Below, in pieces: positions 5,107 through 7,153 of a stretch of DNA of 7,153 nt. Origin of the DNA: Candidatus Methanoplasma reticulitermitis (GTDB taxonomy: Archaea; Thermoplasmatota; Thermoplasmata; Methanomassiliicoccales; Methanomethylophilaceae); NCBI GenBank assembly GCA_031287135.1, contig JAITTK010000094.1:1-7153 (forward strand), given 5' to 3'. Position numbers and translations under genes: made by a program. Each line of letters begins with the position of its first letter. Position 1 is the stretch's first letter. Under the pieces are notes generated by a model. That model searched no databases. It saw nothing but the letters and a program-made list of their open reading frames with translations, and was not told the origin of the DNA.

Positions 5107-7153
5107 ATGAATGGAAACAAAATGAAATCGTTGGCAGTCGTACTGCTTATGCTGTCCGTGACCTTTTCCATAGGCATCGGCGGACTTTTGAACGGTGCGT
5201 CGGCATCGGAGGGCGGACCGGCCCCTTTTAAGGACATGGAGATATCCGATACCGGTGAGGGATACACCGTCACGGGGGATATCGAGATTGAAATCTATGG
5301 GATAGAGTTCAATCAGCTGAAAGTTGTTTTAAGGGACTACGAATTGAGAAAGAACTATACGACGTACGTAGACGCCTACGGCGACTACTTGTTTTCAGAC
5401 ATACCGTACAACGATAACGGAGAATACGGCCTTTACGTATTCGGCGGGAACAACGTCATATTCCGTGCCGTGAATCTCGATGATGCGGAAGGCCGCGTCT
5501 TTAAAATAGATAAAATAACACTCGACAGAAGAGATTCCGGTATCTCTATTCCAGACATTGATGCAGAAACTGAATCTGGAAGTCTCAAATATAGAATAAC
5601 AATATACGAGAATCATAATACGGCGAATCTGACACCTGTTTCCTCCAATGCGACTGTGGCTGATGGAAAATTATTACTTCCGGAAATTATCGAGCATAAC
5701 GGAAGGAAATATGCTATAGCGGAACTTACTGCTAATTTTGCAATAATCAGAACAATCCCTATTGTGATCTTCCCATTCGGCTTAGAAAGTCTGGTCAGTG
5801 GCACCGGCGTGCAGACGATATTCAATACGTTTATTATCCCTTCATCCGTAACGACATTGCCTAATGGTTTTATCAACCAAGGCAGCCAAATATCCAAAGT
5901 CGTGCTTGAAGAGGGCTCGCCCCTATACATTGATGGCTCAGGAGCTATAATTCCGACAACCAGCGTAATCCCAAAGTGGCCATCGGACCGGACGCTTGTT
6001 TCCGGAATCACGACCGGTTTTAATTCTGAAATAAACTTGGTCGAAGGTACAGGCATCATGCTGACCGCATCTGTCAATCCCGATGCTTACAACCAGACGC
6101 TTTGCTGGACATCCGACGACACCAGCGTCGCCACCGTCTCCGGCGGATGGGTCAGGGCGGTATCTCCGGGAACGGCCACGATAAAGGTCACGCCCGGAGA
6201 GGATTACCTCACGGACGACCCGAACAAGATCATAGAGTTCACGGTTACCGTCACCGAGATGGACAGAACGTACGCCGAGAACATAAGGCTCGATAAAGAT
6301 TCGCTGACGCTCAGCAGTCCTGGACAGACCGAGACGCTGGTCGAGGAATTCACTCCAAGCAGAGTGACTGAGACGAAGATCACCTGGACGTCCGACGACA
6401 AGAGCATCGCCACCGTCTCCAGAGGCGTTGTCACGGCAAAAGGCGTCGGAACGACAACGATATGGGCATCGATCATGGGGGGTTCCGGCATGATATCTGC
6501 CGGATGCGAGGTCACCGTGAAGGAGGCTGATTACAACGGAGACAGATATTCCATCAGCGGAAAGGTAAGGATTATGAACTCGCTCACTAATTATGAGGAT
6601 CTCACCGCCGTTCTCAGGAACATGTACGGACATCCCATACAGACGACGACGGTCCATGAGACGAATGGATACGTTTTCGAGGATGTGAAACCCAATAATC
6701 CGGATGAAAAATACTATGTCAGCATATTCGGCGGCAAAAGCGACGGCTTCGAGCCCGTGGTCGTTACGGACGATGATGTTATCGTCACAGATATCACAAT
6801 TAATAGACAACCTGAAGCCCAAAGTACAGTAACAGTCCCGGATTATGCCGGGGATCATACCTTCCTGCGCAGATCGGACGGCACGGTAGCTATCGCGATG
6901 GCCACTACTAACCAACTTATCGGACCCACCGAACTGCCATGGAAAGTATCCGGTGCCATTGGGAGTGGTGCCTCGAGAGAGTGGGGGGTGAGTTCGGTGA
7001 CGATGGTCTCCAATTGGACAGATGTGACGGAACTCACGATCCCATACGGGGTGACCACCATAACGCTTGGCAACGAGGCACAAATGAATACCCAAATCAA
7101 TCTTACGAAATTGACACTGCCTTCGTCACTGCGGGAGATATCGCATTCGCCAG
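5107..7153 (+). CDS. Adhesin-like surface protein with Big_2 and BspA-type LRR domains (3' end outside window)
   Basis: The reading frame is open from 5107 to the window edge (682 codons, no stop), so the C-terminus and any anchor are missing. The start is firm because an in-frame TAA sits immediately before the ATG; an ATG five codons later is possible. Residues 6-35 form a signal peptide. Then come a carboxypeptidase-regulatory/prealbumin-like domain (53-140), a BspA-type LRR_5 region (about 160-285, FIIPSSVTTLPNGFINQGS), Big_2 Ig-like domains at 305-383 and 391-472 (CWTSDDTSVATVS, ITWTSDDKSIATVS), a second regulatory-like domain (481-568), and a second LRR_5 region from about 590 (LTIPYGVTTI, LTLPSSLREI). 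Such proteins are normally exposed on the cell surface and bind host or neighbouring cells or glycans; the partner here is unknown. It is separated from the upstream gene by a terminator. Bases from about 5280 to 5950 look AT-richer than the flanking parts of the same gene, suggesting mosaic assembly. Confidence 0.9.
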   Translation, partial: MNGNKMKSLAVVLLMLSVTFSIGIGGLLNGASASEGGPAPFKDMEISDTGEGYTVTGDIEIEIYGIEFNQLKVVLRDYELRKNYTTYVDAYGDYLFSDIPYNDNGEYGLYVFGGNNVIFRAVNLDDAEGRVFKIDKITLDRRDSGISIPDIDAETESGSLKYRITIYENHNTANLTPVSSNATVADGKLLLPEIIEHNGRKYAIAELTANFAIIRTIPIVIFPFGLESLVSGTGVQTIFNTFIIPSSVTTLPNGFINQGSQISKVVLEEGSPLYIDGSGAIIPTTSVIPKWPSDRTLVSGITTGFNSEINLVEGTGIMLTASVNPDAYNQTLCWTSDDTSVATVSGGWVRAVSPGTATIKVTPGEDYLTDDPNKIIEFTVTVTEMDRTYAENIRLDKDSLTLSSPGQTETLVEEFTPSRVTETKITWTSDDKSIATVSRGVVTAKGVGTTTIWASIMGGSGMISAGCEVTVKEADYNGDRYSISGKVRIMNSLTNYEDLTAVLRNMYGHPIQTTTVHETNGYVFEDVKPNNPDEKYYVSIFGGKSDGFEPVVVTDDDVIVTDITINRQPEAQSTVTVPDYAGDHTFLRRSDGTVAIAMATTNQLIGPTELPWKVSGAIGSGASREWGVSSVTMVSNWTDVTELTIPYGVTTITLGNEAQMNTQINLTKLTLPSSLREISHSP
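5263..5526 (+). repeat. Regulatory-like domain, copy 1
   Basis: Encodes residues 53-140 of the adhesin. It aligns along its length with residues 481-568: YTVTGDI with YSISGKV, LKVVLRD with LTAVLRN, YGDYLFSDIPYND with NGYVFEDVKPNN, YGLYVFGG with YYVSIFGG, and IDKITLDR with VTDITINR. Confidence 0.75.
6106..6141 (+). repeat. Big_2 core motif, copy 1
   Basis: Encodes WTSDDTSVATVS. It matches 6385-6420 (WTSDDKSIATVS) at 32 of 36 bases by eye, much closer than the rest of the two domains, pointing to a recent shared origin or gene conversion of the core strand. Confidence 0.75.
6385..6420 (+). repeat. Big_2 core motif, copy 2
   Basis: Second copy of the near-identical 36-base segment, in the second Big_2 domain and 279 bases downstream of the first. 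It is followed by the typical VVTAKGVGTTTI strand of this family. Confidence 0.75.
6547..6810 (+). repeat. Regulatory-like domain, copy 2
   Basis: Encodes residues 481-568, the partner of 5263-5526. With the LRR_5 regions that follow each copy, it shows that the adhesin repeats a two-domain unit around a central pair of Big_2 domains. Confidence 0.75.

Noticed and set aside
5938..7095. Minus-strand 385-residue open frame opposite the adhesin gene
   Set aside because: The plus-strand frame has a signal peptide and recognisable Big_2 and LRR domains. The antisense frame has no recognisable features and is a by-product of codon bias.

Overview
The window looks archaeal and most resembles the host-associated Methanomassiliicoccales (Methanomethylophilaceae-type methylotrophic methanogens). 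This assignment is an inference. It rests on AT-rich TATA-type promoter boxes without bacterial -35/-10 pairs, GGAG/GGTG ribosome sites, moderately high GC coding DNA, and several secreted proteins built from DUF4430/transcobalamin-like, PQQ-type propeller, Big_2 and BspA-type leucine-rich modules. There is no ribosomal RNA or other phylogenetic marker, so the lineage call is moderate at best. All four genes encode exported or membrane-anchored proteins.

Left half (minus strand): a two-gene operon read right to left. The first gene (3329 to 1941) encodes a BtuF/FecB-like class III ABC solute-binding protein with an extra N-terminal DUF4430/transcobalamin-C-like domain. It overlaps by four bases (ATGA) a second gene (1944 to 70) encoding a signal peptide, a short domain resembling the first protein's N-terminal module, an approximately eight-bladed PQQ-type beta-propeller and a C-terminal membrane anchor. 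A hairpin plus T-run at the left edge would stop a plus-strand transcript arriving from outside, so no permease or ATPase gene follows within the window and probably not immediately beyond it.

Centre (3330-3971): a divergent intergenic region of about 640 bases. Its main feature is a bipartite promoter element present once on each strand and facing outward. It consists of CATTGGATG, exactly 11 unconserved bases, then the identical 20-mer AAAAAATGCGGGATTCATTA running into the TATA box. One copy serves the solute-binding operon and the other the plus-strand gene at 3972. The plus-strand transcript would have a leader of about 150 bases with several possible GC-rich hairpins.

Right half (plus strand): 3972-4904 encodes a secreted 310-residue protein made of two diverged tandem copies of what looks like the same DUF4430-like module found on the solute-binding protein. 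A strong hairpin-T terminator follows. From 5107 to the right edge a long frame stays open (682 codons, no stop). It encodes a secreted adhesin-like surface protein with a duplicated layout: carboxypeptidase-regulatory-like domain, BspA-type LRR, two Big_2 domains, a second regulatory-like domain and a second LRR.

Working model (inference): the solute-binding operon and the divergent secreted protein form one small regulon for catching a ligand outside the cell. The BtuF-like fold and the transcobalamin-like module both suggest a corrinoid, but heme, a siderophore or another ligand is not excluded.
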